From: Diphasiastrum complanatum
Lineage: Eukaryota > Streptophyta > Lycopodiopsida > Lycopodiales > Lycopodiaceae
DNA: 64,000 nt
Direction: 5' to 3'
Assembly (NCBI GenBank): GCA_029204225.1
Contig: CM055092.1
Location: 16,018,715 to 16,082,714 of the forward strand
Numbering within the stretch: the first letter of the stretch is position 1; every line of letters starts with the position of its first letter. The translations under genes were made by a program, and so were the position numbers. A model generated the notes under the pieces. The model was not told where the DNA came from. It was given only the letters and a program-made list of their open reading frames with translations, and searched no databases. Below are positions 1-10,863 of this stretch, one piece after another.

Positions 1-1
1 C

Positions 2-328
2 CATCAAATTAGAATACACGAGGGGGATGTTTCCAAAACTGGTTTTTGTTCTAGGTATGGTTTACCCTTTGGTCTAACTAATGCCTCGGCTACCTTCCAA
101 CAGATGATGAACAACATCCTTTGTCCATATCTAGGGAAGTTTCCCATGGTATTTTTAGATGACGTACTGATTTATAGTAAGACTCTTGAGGAGCACAAGG
201 CGCATTTGCATACAATCTTAGATAATCTAAGGCAGACAAAGCTTTATGCTAAGGAGTCTAAGTGTGAGTTCTTTCAGACAAGACTCAAGTATTTGGGACA
301 TATCGTTTCCGATCAAGGTTATATTTGA
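2..328 (+). pseudogene. Ty3/gypsy reverse transcriptase fragment, cut by window start
   Basis: This is the palm and connection part of a Ty3/gypsy reverse transcriptase, the enzyme that copies retrotransposon RNA to DNA. The frame is open from base 2 and reads HQIRIHEGDVSKT, then GLPFGLTNASATFQQMMN, then the catalytic box FLDDVLIYS, then the usual KCEFFQTRLKYLGHIVS block. It stops at 326-328, shortly after the LGHIVS block, where RNase H would normally follow, so it is truncated at the 3' end; the 5' end lies outside the window. The three RT blocks are intact, so the family call is secure, but no LTR is visible and it is a relic. The 50.9-51.6 kb gypsy has a closely similar RT. Confidence 0.85.
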
Positions 329-1248
329 TGGATATAAATCTGCATGATAGAATAGATATGAGTTAAATCCAAATAGATATCTTTGGTTTCGAGTGTTGGT
401 AGCTACATTTGGTGTAGTATTGTTCTGGGATCAGCACCCTTTTAGGAGGTGATGCTAACCATCTTCTCTTGTCGATAAGTTTGTGAGTTTAGCTTTATCT
501 GCATCAGTCTTCTTGATAAGAGGTACCTTCATTCCTGCAAAAACATCCCAACCATGTGTTCCTACTTCGGCGTATGCACCCATTCCCAGCAGTATTACGA
601 GATATGCCCATCTTCAGACCCATGCATAAAAGACATGCACATGCAAATTTGGCAGACATGCATAAATGCATATCGCTCTGTCTTACTATGTCTAATGTGA
701 GTAAACGGTGTATGTGTAAGGTGGGTTTTTGAAACCAACATCAACTACTATCATAAGTTTTCGTAGTAAGTCATATAGCTCTTTTGCTCTCTTCTCTTTT
801 TTTTTTCTTTTCTTCTTTCACTATATATGTATAAACACTATGTACATCACTCTCCTTCCCCTCTGCATTGTTTTTTGTTACCCAATCTTTCCTCTCACAC
901 ACGTCCCATCTATGCTCCTAAGCAATCATACATATGCCCATTTTAACAATGCGAAAGATATGCCCATTTTTCTCTTCAGATTTGATGCATATTGCAAGGC
1001 ATGAATGCAACTTGTTCAGGTTTGTAGCAGATTACTTAAGTACACTATGTCTATATGATGCGTTGGTGGTGGGTGAGGAAAAAGAGGATGCTTGTCACTC
1101 ATAAGCCTTGTTACGAGCATTGATTCGGGATAAAGACTTCTAAATTCGTCCATAGATGTGCAATTTGTTGTCATCAATAAACATGGGATTCCAAGAAATT
1201 GTGCTCGAACATTTTATTTAGGGTCTTTTGTTCCTTTGCTGATCTATC
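329..1248. other. Intergenic, no gene seen
   Basis: AT-rich sequence with a T/C-rich run near 780-830. The short open frames here have no recognisable domain. I see no LTR, TIR or RNA gene. Confidence 0.5.
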
Positions 1249-1929
1249 TCATACTTTGAGGTAAAGTATGAGATCAAATTCGGCCTCCAAAGGCTCATTG
1301 GGATTACAGCAGCGTTGTTTCAGATGTATCTTAGTGGGTATATTTGCTGGGACCCATGGTAACAATAGCCATTCTCTCAGCCAATGTGTGTAGTGCCCGC
1401 TTAGCCTGATGGTATCTTCCTTGTGATTTCTTGTGGTGATAGCAAATTTTTGTAGACTATCACAAGTCATATCGTATGTCTCAAAGGATCCTAAGATGAT
1501 GGGCCACTATAGATGAGATTGGTGACTAGTAGATGGCCGCAACTCGAATTCCTGGTAGGATAGCGAGAATTCCATAGCCGGTATATACAGAATGTAGGAA
1601 TCTAGATCCTCAAAGCAGACTTGTTCGGCGGTCAGCGCTTTCATTTCGGGTGGAAAATTCGAAATATGCCCTTTGGATGCTCGAGACTCCTCTAGTTCTC
1701 TAATCTTCTCTTGTGACTTGTAAGCGGCTACTTCCCTTGTCAAGGAGCGGATTGAGATCTTCTTTGATGCTGCCTCTAAAATTAGTCGACCCATAGATCT
1801 TCCTTGGCTTTTAATATGTGCAAGTTGTCTGCTGGCTTGTTGTATTCTTTTCTCTTCTTCTATTTGTTGATGTCGTTTCTTCCAAGTAAACCTAGACTTT
1901 TCTAAACTGAAGATGTCGTTTCTTTTCAA
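1249..1929 (-). pseudogene. Unassigned open frames with a charged helical segment
   Basis: Two minus-strand open frames follow each other. The upstream one (1929-1507, 140 aa) starts MKRNDIFSLEKSRFTWKKR and is rich in K, E, R and Q over residues 15-95, with the spacing of a coiled coil. Its C-terminal half is more ordinary. The downstream one (1470-1249) has no recognisable motif. They lie 3' of a retroelement RNase H fragment on the same strand, so they may be retrotransposon debris. I do not recognise either family and assign no function. Confidence 0.25.
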
Positions 1930-2548
1930 ATAGTGAGGTTCCTCGTAGTTTTCAGTTCATTGAGTTCTTTGGTGTGCCTCTCTCATTCCTTGTATAGAAC
2001 TTGTGCCAATGCTTCCCACGATTTTTGTGGTCCTTGATTACTAGTAGTTGCATCCCCCATGATGTTGATTTCTTGATACATACGAGTGGTGTGCATACTT
2101 AGATGATTTTCCTAGTGCTAAGGTATGTGTGTTGCTTCAAGAGTGTGCATCAATCCTTGTGCTATGTCATGTTGGTGTGTCCAGAAACAGGTCTTGATTA
2201 GTTCTTGGCTCATCAGATGATGTAGGTCACTGTAGGAGATAAGGAGACGTTTGAGATAGGTGAGTTAAGAGGCTCTCTATCCATATGATGCCATACATAG
2301 CCTCAGTCTTCATTTGTACCCATAATTTAGGAGTAGTATCAGAGAATTGAGGAGTAGATTTGTTGGGTCCAAAATTATGACAGATGTCTTGACTGTATTT
2401 TATAAGTTGGCTAACTTGTCGGCTCTCAAATTCTCGTTACGCGGGATATGCATCCATTCCACTACGGTAAATTCTTGTGTCGATTGGTGTATGGCTAAGG
2501 CTTAGGCTTTCAATCTTCTATCTTTTAGATAGTACGTCATCCCATATA
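1930..2548. other. Degenerate sequence between retroelement fragments
   Basis: No convincing coding frame. It is probably the decayed continuation of the minus-strand retroelement whose RNase H lies at 2549-2812, but nothing diagnostic remains. Confidence 0.3.
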
Positions 2549-2812
2549 TTAACAACTGCGAATCCCCACACACACTAAGATGGCTCTCTTTGGTATCAAC
2601 TTTGTTGCCATGTATAGTCCTAGTATGGCACTCTTAAATTCTGCGGCGTTGTTCGTAAAATGTGTTTCCAAATATAATCCCATGCTAGCTATTTCTGTAT
2701 GTTTTGGATTTGTCAAACTCGTCCCTACTGCTCCCTCTTTTGTATGATGTCTACACGCCCCATCAACCATTAGGGTGTATATTTCTGTGTCAGATGTGAT
2801 TTCCATTTTCAT
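2549..2812 (-). pseudogene. RNase H-like domain fragment of a retrotransposon
   Basis: An 87-aa frame contains the start of an RNase HI-type fold: a first acidic position in LMVDGACRHH, then the helix-start signature NNAAEFKSAILGLYMAT. RNase H removes RNA from the RNA:DNA hybrid during reverse transcription. The NNAAE(Y/F) form is typical of the RNase H modules of some plant gypsy lineages (Tat/Ogre type) and of plant RNase H-like proteins. The frame ends before the remaining catalytic acids, so this is a fragment. Flanking open frames are too decayed to place it in a full element. Confidence 0.55.
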
Positions 2813-2836
2813 TCACATTCTTATGTACAAGTGAGT

Positions 2837-2853
2837 CCCCCCCCCCCCCCCCC
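2837..2853. repeat. Homopolymer C17 tract
   Basis: Seventeen consecutive C just upstream (minus-strand sense) of the RNase H fragment, followed by further C-rich sequence. Such runs are mutable and error-prone in assembly. Confidence 0.9.
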
Positions 2854-3473
2854 TTCCCATCCCCCATTTTTTTTCTTTTCTTTTTCTATGGTTTTAGTTG
2901 GAGGTCAAGCCCCTTTCGGGTAACAGGTGAGGTTTATGACCTGTCAAAGATTCCCCCCAATTTAATCCCCCAAAGAAATTGGTGATTCATGACCGGTATC
3001 CTCTCATCTATTATATCTATGTTCATGAAAGGATTGTAAAGGTCATAGTGTGAACAACAGGAGGTATTCTATTTGCAGTTAACAAGTATGTGGCGGATGG
3101 TTTGGTGTGCCCACAAAAAGTCTAAGAATGTTGGGTCTTCATTTCCATTCCATTTCCACATGAGTCGTGAATCTATCTGCAATTTTGATTTTTGAGGTTC
3201 CCACTCAAAACTTCTCACATAAGGATTACTTGCTTGTGGTAGAGGCTCAGTCAATTCAAGCCCTCTTTTTTGAATCATTCTGTCGGATCCTGATCGCTCT
3301 TGCACCATAGTCGCATAGTCTCAGATCCTCCTCCTTTATCCTAGTATAACCGAGTACTTGAAACAAAACAAAACTCTATTATACACTGTACAAGAGTGTT
3401 GATCTTTATACATAGTAGGTCTTCAACTTGTTCAGGTTCACACGATGCCTGAACACTTTCCCACTTAACTCTG
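2854..3473. other. Unassigned sequence
   Basis: A 79-aa minus-strand frame (3308-3069) is open but has no recognisable motif. No LTR or TIR was seen. Confidence 0.3.
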
Positions 3474-4533
3474 TCAACATAACGATGTTATTGTCGTACA
3501 ATTTTTGGATAATATATGATGGTCCCCCCCAAGGTGGACATATTTCTGGGTACTATAAGGTGTATAGGACTCGAAACAGCCAATGAGGCTAGTCATATGC
3601 TGAGTGACTCCGGAATCCAGGAACCAAGAACTGTTGCCAGATGCCCCTTGATGGTTGGTCATGAAGACATCATGATCCGCTTCTTGAATAGGCTGTGGAG
3701 CTTCTGCAGCTGCATTTGCCACTTGATTCGACTGCCCCTTGTTGTTGTTCTTTGCTTAAAGTATTCGACAGTCTTGTATTTCGTGGTTGTTTCGTTTGTA
3801 GTATCTACAAAAAAGCTTCTTCTTTGTCTGCGGATTCGACTGTTCCTTGTGCTGAGTTGGTTTCTGGTCTGGCTTTGATTGCTTAGGACCTTTCGTTTTC
3901 TTCTACTTTGTTGTGCTCTTGTTGGTGTACAAGGCGTGAGAATCAACTGAGGAACCTGAGGCTTCATTCCTCCGTGTGTCTTTCTGCAACGACATAGTAA
4001 TGACTCTCGAAAGAGTCAATTCTGGATGAGTCGTAATGATCAACACCCAGCTGTCATAAGAGCTTGGCAAGCTTGTAAGCAGTTGCATCACTGCGTCTTG
4101 ATTGTCAATAAAAGATCCGACAGCGGCCATTTGTCTTAGCAGGTTCTTGAATTGATTAATGTGATTCTGCAGAGAATCGCCATTCGTCATCTTGAGGGAG
4201 TAGAATTTCTTCCTGAGATGTAGCTTGGAAGCTATATCTCACATTCATATAGTGTGCTCAAGATGTCCCAGACTTCTTTCGATGTCCGAGCCTTGGATAC
4301 GTGGCCGACCTGGGTATCCGTGATGTTGAGGATGATCAGCGCGAAAGCCTTTCCATCCTTCAGCTTCCATCTGGCGATTGCTGCGTCGCTGCATCAGGTT
4401 TCTCTTCTGCACCTGTAACAACGTCATACAATTCTTTAGCCATTAGTACAGTTTTCATCTTAAATTTCCACAGATGGTAATTGGCTCCATCAAGTTTCTC
4501 CATGATAGGACTGGCTTTCCCTTGGGAATCCAT
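3474..4533 (-). pseudogene. Ty1/copia gag and start of protease, broken
   Basis: Read on the minus strand, this begins at an ATG (4533) with MDSQGKASPIMEKLDGANYH, the usual N-terminal gag block of plant copia elements (DUF4219 type). It then continues through a UBN2/gag segment: MTNGDSLQNHINQFKNLLRQM with LLTSLPSSYDSW. It ends in a protease active-site region WFLDSGVTQHMT, where D-S-G is the aspartic protease triad. Gag packages the RNA and the protease cleaves the polyprotein. The frame is broken several times by shifts and stops. Integrase, RT and LTRs are absent. Confidence 0.75.
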
Positions 4534-4559
4534 GTGGAGGAATTAGTCTAAGTGATAGG

Positions 4560-5100
4560 AGAAACTATCAGTGATTTAAGTTGATTCCTGCTAAGAAAGC
4601 TAAGCGAAGATCCAAGACTAATCATTTTGACAAAGAACAATTAGAGGAAGTCCAACATGATATGCCAGAGCATTTCAAACGCTATACTCTGGATGATGTG
4701 GTTATCATGTTACCAAAAGCACATCGTGAACCTGAAGAATAAGTACCAGAGGATTTTGAAGCAGAAGATATATTCGACGAAGAAGAACCAGCCACACACC
4801 AAAGGCCAGTCAGCACAATCCCTATCGGAGCTGTTCCTGTTGCTCCTACTGCTGTTGTTTCGACAACCGTGGATTCTGGTGACGCAATGGGTCTAGTTTC
4901 AAACCTTGCGTGAGTGATCCAGACCATGATTGATGAGAAAAGAGACATGAACAAGCACATATCAGATTTGGGGACAGAAAACACACTGATTAGCCAAAAG
5001 GTTATTCAGTTGAATCGTGAACTGAAGATTGCCAGACAACACGAGGCAAAGTCTGACTCCAATGCATGGGTGTGAGTTTAAATTGACTCTTTGGATGGGA
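4560..5100 (+). other. Interrupted coding-like stretch, unassigned
   Basis: A plus-strand reading gives acidic, low-complexity protein-like text (IPAKKAKRRSKTNHFDKEQL, later PEDFEAEDIFDEEEPA and a helical MIDEKRDMNKHISDLGTEN) interrupted by stops. It resembles a decayed retroelement or nuclear-protein fragment, but no domain can be named. Confidence 0.2.
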
Positions 5101-6850
5101 GGTGGGTGAGTGTTCAATGTTTGATAGTGTGAGAGATTGGCTTCATTGAAGAAATAACCCTCAAACCATGAGTCACGACTGTTAAAATTGGCAAATTCTA
5201 GTTTGATTAACCATGTAAATCTTGTATATACTAGATCCCACATGTGTGGAGGCTATTCCGACATTTGAAGAATAGGCCTAGGTACGTTAGATTTGAATCA
5301 TAGGTGTTAGATAGGTCATTTGGTCAAGATTCCCAAAATCTAGGACTTAGCTCCTAAAATTAAGAAAATTAGGTGGTGAACTACCAACCCTTGGCTAGCA
5401 TACCTAATGATTAGGTAGATCTACAGCTGACATGGCACTTGAACATGTGACACACTTGCTCAGCCAACCTCCATGATGATTTTTAATGTACTTGCTCATG
5501 TGGAGCTCATTATGCAAATCAAAATTTTGGAGTCTAAAAGTTGATCTTGTTTTTTTCTCTCTTGTAACTTGTTTTTGAGTGATAATAATGAAAACATTAA
5601 ATTCTATTATAGGCCATATAGGGTACTATACTTCACATGTGTGAAATCCCCTTTGTGTATTTTCACTCTTTTTTTATTGCTCTTAGTAGTATTGATAAAG
5701 ATTGTGTCTTTATCTCAATAAATTGGAGGTAGATGATTAATGAGATAGATTTAACTATGCAATCGATCACTCTTGAGGATTGAAAACATCCATTTAAGGT
5801 TCTTAATCACTGATTCTAAAATAACAGAGCCTTGTACAAGAGAAAGAAGTGTTTGATCTTAGTGCTACACTATATAGTGCACTATAAACCAAAATTCAAA
5901 ATTTGAAGCAATGTGATAAGAAGTTTTTTGTATGACAACATATCACATTTGAGACTACACAAGTTTAAAGACCACGAGGACAAGAATAAGTCACCAATGT
6001 CTCTCATTGGTATGATAATATGTTACATTTCTCTCAAAGACTAATCTATCTATTTGCCAATAAAATATGCATATGCATGTTTTCTAACTCCGACATAGTA
6101 TGTGAAAGTTGTTTTGTTTAAAATTTGTGCTCTTATATAAACCATTGGGAACATTGATTAATGTGCTTATGTTTTCACCTAATGCATGATGTACGAGATG
6201 CCAATTTCTTGTGATGAGCACATTTTTAAGATTCCTTCTTGTTTTGCAAACAAACATTGCATGATGGTACAAAATGTTGTACAATGCTGCCAATTGATGC
6301 ATTAGTGATGTATACGTTTAAACATGAAATGGGATGGTTGTATTCAGCACCTAGAAATTACCATCCACAATCGACTTTTACTGCATCATCAGATCCTTTT
6401 TCTTCCCAGTCTTGAGTAGCTTGAAATAATATCTTCAATCCAATACTAACACACTCCAATTGAGTACTAGCACTTCCAATAGTTTTCTCAAAAATGTTGA
6501 TAGAAACCTTTAAGCCTTTGTTCCTCCAGCACTCTCAGTTTGCATGGAAAATTTTTATACTTTGCCAAGAGCTTTTCATCTTTCTATGTAGTGACAAGTC
6601 CTTTAGGAAGGCCTACTTTTGAAAGAACCTTCAATCTTTAGCAATAAATATGGTTTTTGGTTCCATGCAAACAGTATCTAAAAATATATTAGCTTTTCAA
6701 GGATTCTGATTTGTGTGTGTTGTGCATACATGTACATTCTGAAAGGAATTGCCAGAACTATAATCCAAGTTCTATCCTCTTTTATCTTTGAGTGCTCATT
6801 TCTCTAACGACAAGTCCTTCATTGTTCTTGTGCATTAAAAGCATTTATAT
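5101..6850. other. AT-rich intergenic sequence, no gene seen
   Basis: No frame above about 90 codons with any recognisable motif on either strand. No LTR, TIR, tandem repeat or RNA gene was noticed. Confidence 0.45.
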
Positions 6851-6894
6851 TTGGCATTTGATCCATGGGACATGAGCATTAAAAATGTTGATAG

Positions 6895-7850
6895 CTACCA
6901 GACAGTTTTCCAACCAAATACAAAATCTAGCTCTTCAAATTCAGTAGCTTTGACCTGTGCTCCATTCATGAATGGGATGCACTTTCCAACTTTTATCCTT
7001 TTGACTGATTCAATTTCATCTTGCTTGACAAGGTATGTTGATTTACCATCAACCTTTTCTCTTGTCTGAAGGCTACACACAATGTGGCACTCATAGTCTG
7101 CCCATCGGGCCTTACGACCTCTCAGATCATTCTGATTACAAAAATATTTCAAACGCTTATGATTTGTGAACTTATTACCATACATGTGACATCTCCATGA
7201 CTTCAGAGCATGGATCACAACGAAAAACTCTCTTTCCTGAGTAGTGTACCTGAGTTGCGCATCAAATAACTTTTTACTCTTGAAAGCAATGAGCCGACCC
7301 TCATGTAAGAGAACAACTTTAATAGCCATATCACTTGCATAAATGTTAATGACGAAAGGGATATTTGGATTTGCTATTCTCAACGTGGGAGCCGAGTTGA
7401 TTAGAAGCTTGAGCTTTCGAAAACAATCATCTAATTTCTCGTTCCATTTAATCGGAGAGCTAGGCCTACCTTTCCAACTCTTCACCCCTTTTAAAATATT
7501 ATCAAGGAGCGGCAGTTTTTGAATACTCTTCAATAAACTCTCAAGAGAACACTCTGAAAGTCAAAAACGACCTGAATTCACAAGCAGATTCAGAAATTGG
7601 CCATTTTACAACCATCCTTACCTTTTCTTTGTCAATCTTGATCCCCTCAGCAATGATCTTATGACCTAGGTACAGAAGTCCCTTAGATTCTTTAGCAAAA
7701 AGCTAATCTTGTCTTAAAATATTTAAGCCAGTACGAGATGCTTTAATGCTCGTTTAGTGTTTTATTATAGTCCAAAATGTCATCTAGAAATACTACGACA
7801 GATCTTCTCAAGAAAGGACGAAAAAAGTCGGCCTACTAACATATGAGATT
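6895..7850 (-). pseudogene. Ty3/gypsy RT C-terminus and RNase H, degenerate
   Basis: The main frame (7533-6895) carries the gypsy connection/RNase H region: KGVKSWKGRPSSPIKWNEK, then INIYASDMAIKVVLLHEGRL (RNase H start; the usual first catalytic D is at ASD) and RYTTQEREFFVVIHALKSWR, then YFCNQNDLRGRKARWADYEC. The region to about 7850 on the same strand reads as decayed RT, matching the gypsy copy at 50.9-51.1 kb. After the RNase H the frame runs into unrelated sequence (LVKQDEIESVKRIKVGKC) that looks like a rearranged end. There is no integrase and no LTR. Confidence 0.75.
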
Positions 7851-7918
7851 TTAATCCGAGATCAATCCAATCATGGCATGACATCGTCGTCCTACATTTA
7901 GACCCTCTGCACATTCCA

Positions 7919-8525
7919 CCATGCCTAAAAGCACCATTCGTCAGTCCTTTCGAAGGGGCAACAATGATGCAGCTGACATGGCATTGGTTGACAAGTTCTA
8001 TCGCCTGAATCTATCGTTCGCCATAGCAAACACCCACCTACTTAGAGATGACATTGCTACTGTAGTTGCATACACCCTTTGCTTATAGGCCCTCGATCAC
8101 TGAGGCTCTGCCCACCACACACCTTAGGGCAGTGTATGACCTTCTTGATACCCAACTGCAGCACCTTAGGTCTAGTTGGGAGGTATTTGGTTGCTCTTTC
8201 GTGGCCGATTGCTAGACGTTTGTCGACATAGGCCGGTCATCAACATCCTCACTTCCAATTGCATGGGCACCATGTTCTGGAAGGTAGTGGACTCTTCTTA
8301 TGGGGGTGCCATCCAAGCTGGATGATACATCTTCAAGCGAATTGAGGAAGCCATCTAGCATGTTGGCCCCACTCATGTGGTGTTGGTTGTCACAGACAAT
8401 GAATGCATCAAACTGCTTTGAGATGGGGAGGATTTGACTCGTATCTACCCCAACATTGTGTGAACTCCTTGTGCAGCCCACTCCATTGACCTAATGTTCA
8501 AGGAGATTTCCTGTCTGGATTGGAT
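7919..8525 (+). pseudogene. hAT-type transposase remnant (DUF659 region)
   Basis: Reading all three plus frames gives a broken but recognisable DUF659/hAT arrangement. First comes MPKSTIRQSFRRGNNDAADM and LVDKFYRLNLSFAIANTHL. Next is a segment resembling the 'SDGWTD' box (FVADCWTFV, with D/W/T in order). Then come NCMGTMFWKVVDSSYGGAIQ, HVGPTHVVLVVTDNECIKLL and TPCAAHSIDLMFKEISCLDW. These match the order of the plant hAT-derived DUF659 proteins, whose ancestor cut and pasted DNA with 8-bp target duplications. Several stops and shifts make it non-functional. The C-terminal dimerisation domain is absent. A hAT-type short element lies 190 bp downstream. Confidence 0.7.
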
Positions 8526-8717
8526 CATATTTACACTTCCTATTTTCATTATGTGGTTTATATGCTTATGTCTTTAATATTTGGTTCAGGTAGCGTTGAC
8601 AATATTATTGATTGTTCCTTTGAAGTTTGTACATGTAGGGACATGGGACCTTATAACAAAGCATTTTTTAAGCTTGCCGAATTTTTCCAAGATTCTGGTG
8701 TTTCCCTTGCATGACAT

Positions 8718-8915
8718 CTTAGAAGCCCGTTCCGACCAAAATGGGTCGGAACGTTCCTGGTTGGAACGATATTGATATACATTTAATTATTTTAATTATT
8801 TATCTTAATTTAATCCTTTGTTAAAAAAACGTATTTTTTTATTTTATTTTTTTGGGCATCGTTCTGGGATGGAACGCGTTCTGGAATGCGTTCCGTTCCG
8901 GAATGGGCAACTAAG
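8718..8915. mobile_element. hAT-like MITE with GTTCC-word palindromes
   Basis: A 198-bp element. The left end is CTTAGAAGCCCGTTCC and the right end, inverted, is CTTAGTTGCCCATTCC. It is flanked by a perfect 8-bp direct repeat CATGACAT (8710-8717 and 8916-8923), the duplication length of hAT elements. The interior is AT-rich. Both subterminal regions are filled with inverted copies of GTTCC/GGAAC, for example GGAACGCGTTCTGGAATGCG. It encodes nothing and would need a transposase in trans. Its ends match the element at 10072-10855. Confidence 0.85.
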
Positions 8916-9155
8916 CATGACATTAATGTGTTCAGGCTTGTGAAACCCCTAAACTCCCAAAAACATTTAAATACTAAAATTTTATTACTATATAGTTCAG
9001 TACGTTTTGATTTTTTTTTTTCTGCCTCTTTCCAGAACAGACAACTATGAACACAATCAACAGCCTAATTCAAGCAATGAAGCACAGACCGAAATTAAAC
9101 ATAAAAAGACAGATTTTTTGGCTGGATTCTTTGGAGTAGAAAGAAAAACACTCAC

Positions 9156-9775
9156 CAATAACGTATGCTCAAACTGTGCACTACGTTTGCCATCTGCAGT
9201 AACATCAGTCCAACCATCTGGCCACATTCTATCACGCCAGACCCCTATACATTAAAAATAACAAAATCACACTTCCAATTAGAATTATTTTTCATGCATA
9301 CATGTCTTGAACCCAAATTTCATATCACGAATAGCATAAACCACAAACATACAATAAACACTCAAAATAAAACAGTGGACACTTGATAAGCTACAATAGG
9401 CTGACCTGAATTTATCATGGGCTCAATAGTAAAAATTTGTCCAGCTCTCATTACTCCAACAGCCTTGTTTCCTGCTCTGGTCAAGGAATAGACAGACACA
9501 AATTTGCAGCTGACAAATTGAAGGATAATTATTACAACTTGAATATCCAAAGCTCCCTGTGGAAGGAGTACAAACTTGGGTGCATACTTGGCTTTCATTC
9601 TGAAACTAAAACTCCTAATGCATTATCAAAATTTTCAGTTGAGCATTCCCACAGACAACTTAACAGCATGAAAATTGAAAACTGATTGCGATTTCCGCAG
9701 GATACGGGCATAGTGAGGAATATTTGGTGCACAGTGAAAAATCTCCCCTATGCCATGCCCGCAGTAAGATTTTGC
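9156..9775 (-). CDS. MAP1: Methionine aminopeptidase type 1, three late catalytic exons (partial)
   Basis: Three exons on the minus strand, each with GT/AG borders and matching phases: 9775-9706 ([18 protein letters not shown]...HYA), 9471-9406 ([20 protein letters not shown]) and 9244-9156 ([25 protein letters not shown]). The protein removes the initiator methionine from nascent cytosolic proteins. The conserved metal- and substrate-binding stretch is present: H of GHGIG, E of TIEPMI and E of QFEHT. Splice joins restore R at HYA|R and G at INS|G. The final exon after the donor at 9155 was not found, nor the exons just before 9775. The start of the gene lies far away at 46-54 kb. The codons are clean, so this is host sequence, not transposon. 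Confidence 0.9.
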
Positions 9776-10071
9776 CTGAACAAGAAACCACGCATTAACA
9801 CTTGATATATGCTTATTCGTAAGAGTATGATGCACATATAAGCATGAAAAAAGGAAATTTACTTGCTTCTATTACTAACAGACAGATACTCATTTTAGAA
9901 TTGTTTTGCCTCCATCTTTAGTTACGTACATATGGAACGAAACACAAAAACAGATTATATTCTTCAATTTTCTAACGTTCAAAAATAGATCTAAAAAAAA
10001 TGATGTCCCATATCTAACTTGGAACATTTTGCCACGTGTCATATTGTGTTCAAAGCTAGATCATTCTGTAC

Positions 10072-10855
10072 CTTAGTTGCCCGTTCCTGAACGGAACGTG
10101 TTCCAGAACGCGTTCCGTTCCGGAGCGTGACCAATTTTTTTATATAAAAAAACGTTTTTTTTTAACAAAGAAGAACAAGCGATACCCGTTCCGGAACGAA
10201 GCCAATTTTTTTATATTAAAAAAACATATTTTTTTAACAAAGAAGAACAAGCGATACTGAGTCTACGCTGGAGATCCGATTGGTTGATAACCATCAAGAA
10301 ATGTGCGATGACTGCACACGATGCCATCACCTGACTAAGGAGGAGTCCTCACTGTGGTGGCTTTGATTATTGGGTTTCGCTTTGATTATTGCTGGCAATA
10401 CCAGATCTTGCCATCTTCGGGCTGTTGAGCTCTCATCAATTGAATTTACACCACCAGCTTTGTTGGGAGAACAAGAGATGCGTACGTGTTAGGATAATCT
10501 TCGTACGAGCGAACTGAACAGCCCCGCAGTGCTCGTTGCCTCCTGGAGTCTGCCAGCCAGGTTGCGACTTGATTTTCTCGTATGCGGCAACGAGAACGTC
10601 GCAGTCAGGTAAGATATCCATTGATTCTGAGTAGATAAACAGATAGAAGATTTTCGAAAAAACTCTACACATTTCTTGCATATCAAGCTGCGTCCCTCAA
10701 AAAGAAGGAAGATGCGGCAGATGTGGGCAGCAGGTGCCTTATTACCTGTTTTTTGATAATTGAAAAAAAAACGTTCCGACCCAGTACGTTTCGGAACATA
10801 CTGTACGGAACCTACAGTATGTTCCGACCCAAAAGGGTCGGAACAGGTTTCTAAG
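10072..10855. mobile_element. Non-autonomous hAT-like element, GTTCC word, 8-bp TSD
   Basis: A 784-bp element. The left end is CTTAGTTGCCCGTTCC and the right end, inverted, is CTTAGAAACCTGTTCC. A perfect 8-bp duplication TTCTGTAC flanks it (10064-10071 and 10856-10863). Both subterminal regions carry dense inverted GTTCC/GGAAC words, including GGAACGTGTTCCAGAACGCG on the left and GACCC/GGGTC-flanked copies on the right. A unit of about 80 bp containing CAATTTTTTTATAT is repeated inside the left part. The centre contains a coding-like segment of different composition (10440-10690). Confidence 0.88.
10436..10681 (-). CDS. Unidentified coding-like segment inside the hAT element
   Basis: An 81-aa minus-strand frame lies entirely within the 10072-10855 hAT-like element. 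Its central part (SMDILPDCDVLVAAYEKIKS, then QPGWQTPGGNEHCGAVQFAR) has balanced codons and composition unlike the AT-rich, word-repeat flanks. A second overlapping frame on the same strand is longer but less protein-like. I do not recognise the family. It may be a captured host exon (transduplication), as known for Pack-MULEs and some hATs, or a remnant of the element's own gene. No start or promoter can be assigned. Confidence 0.35.
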   Translation of the reverse strand: MQEMCRVFSKIFYLFIYSESMDILPDCDVLVAAYEKIKSQPGWQTPGGNEHCGAVQFARTKIILTRTHLLFSQQSWWCKFN

Positions 10856-10863
10856 TTCTGTAC

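Noticed and set aside
3516-3878. Plus-strand 120-aa frame
   Set aside because: Shadow of the minus-strand copia gag and protease region.
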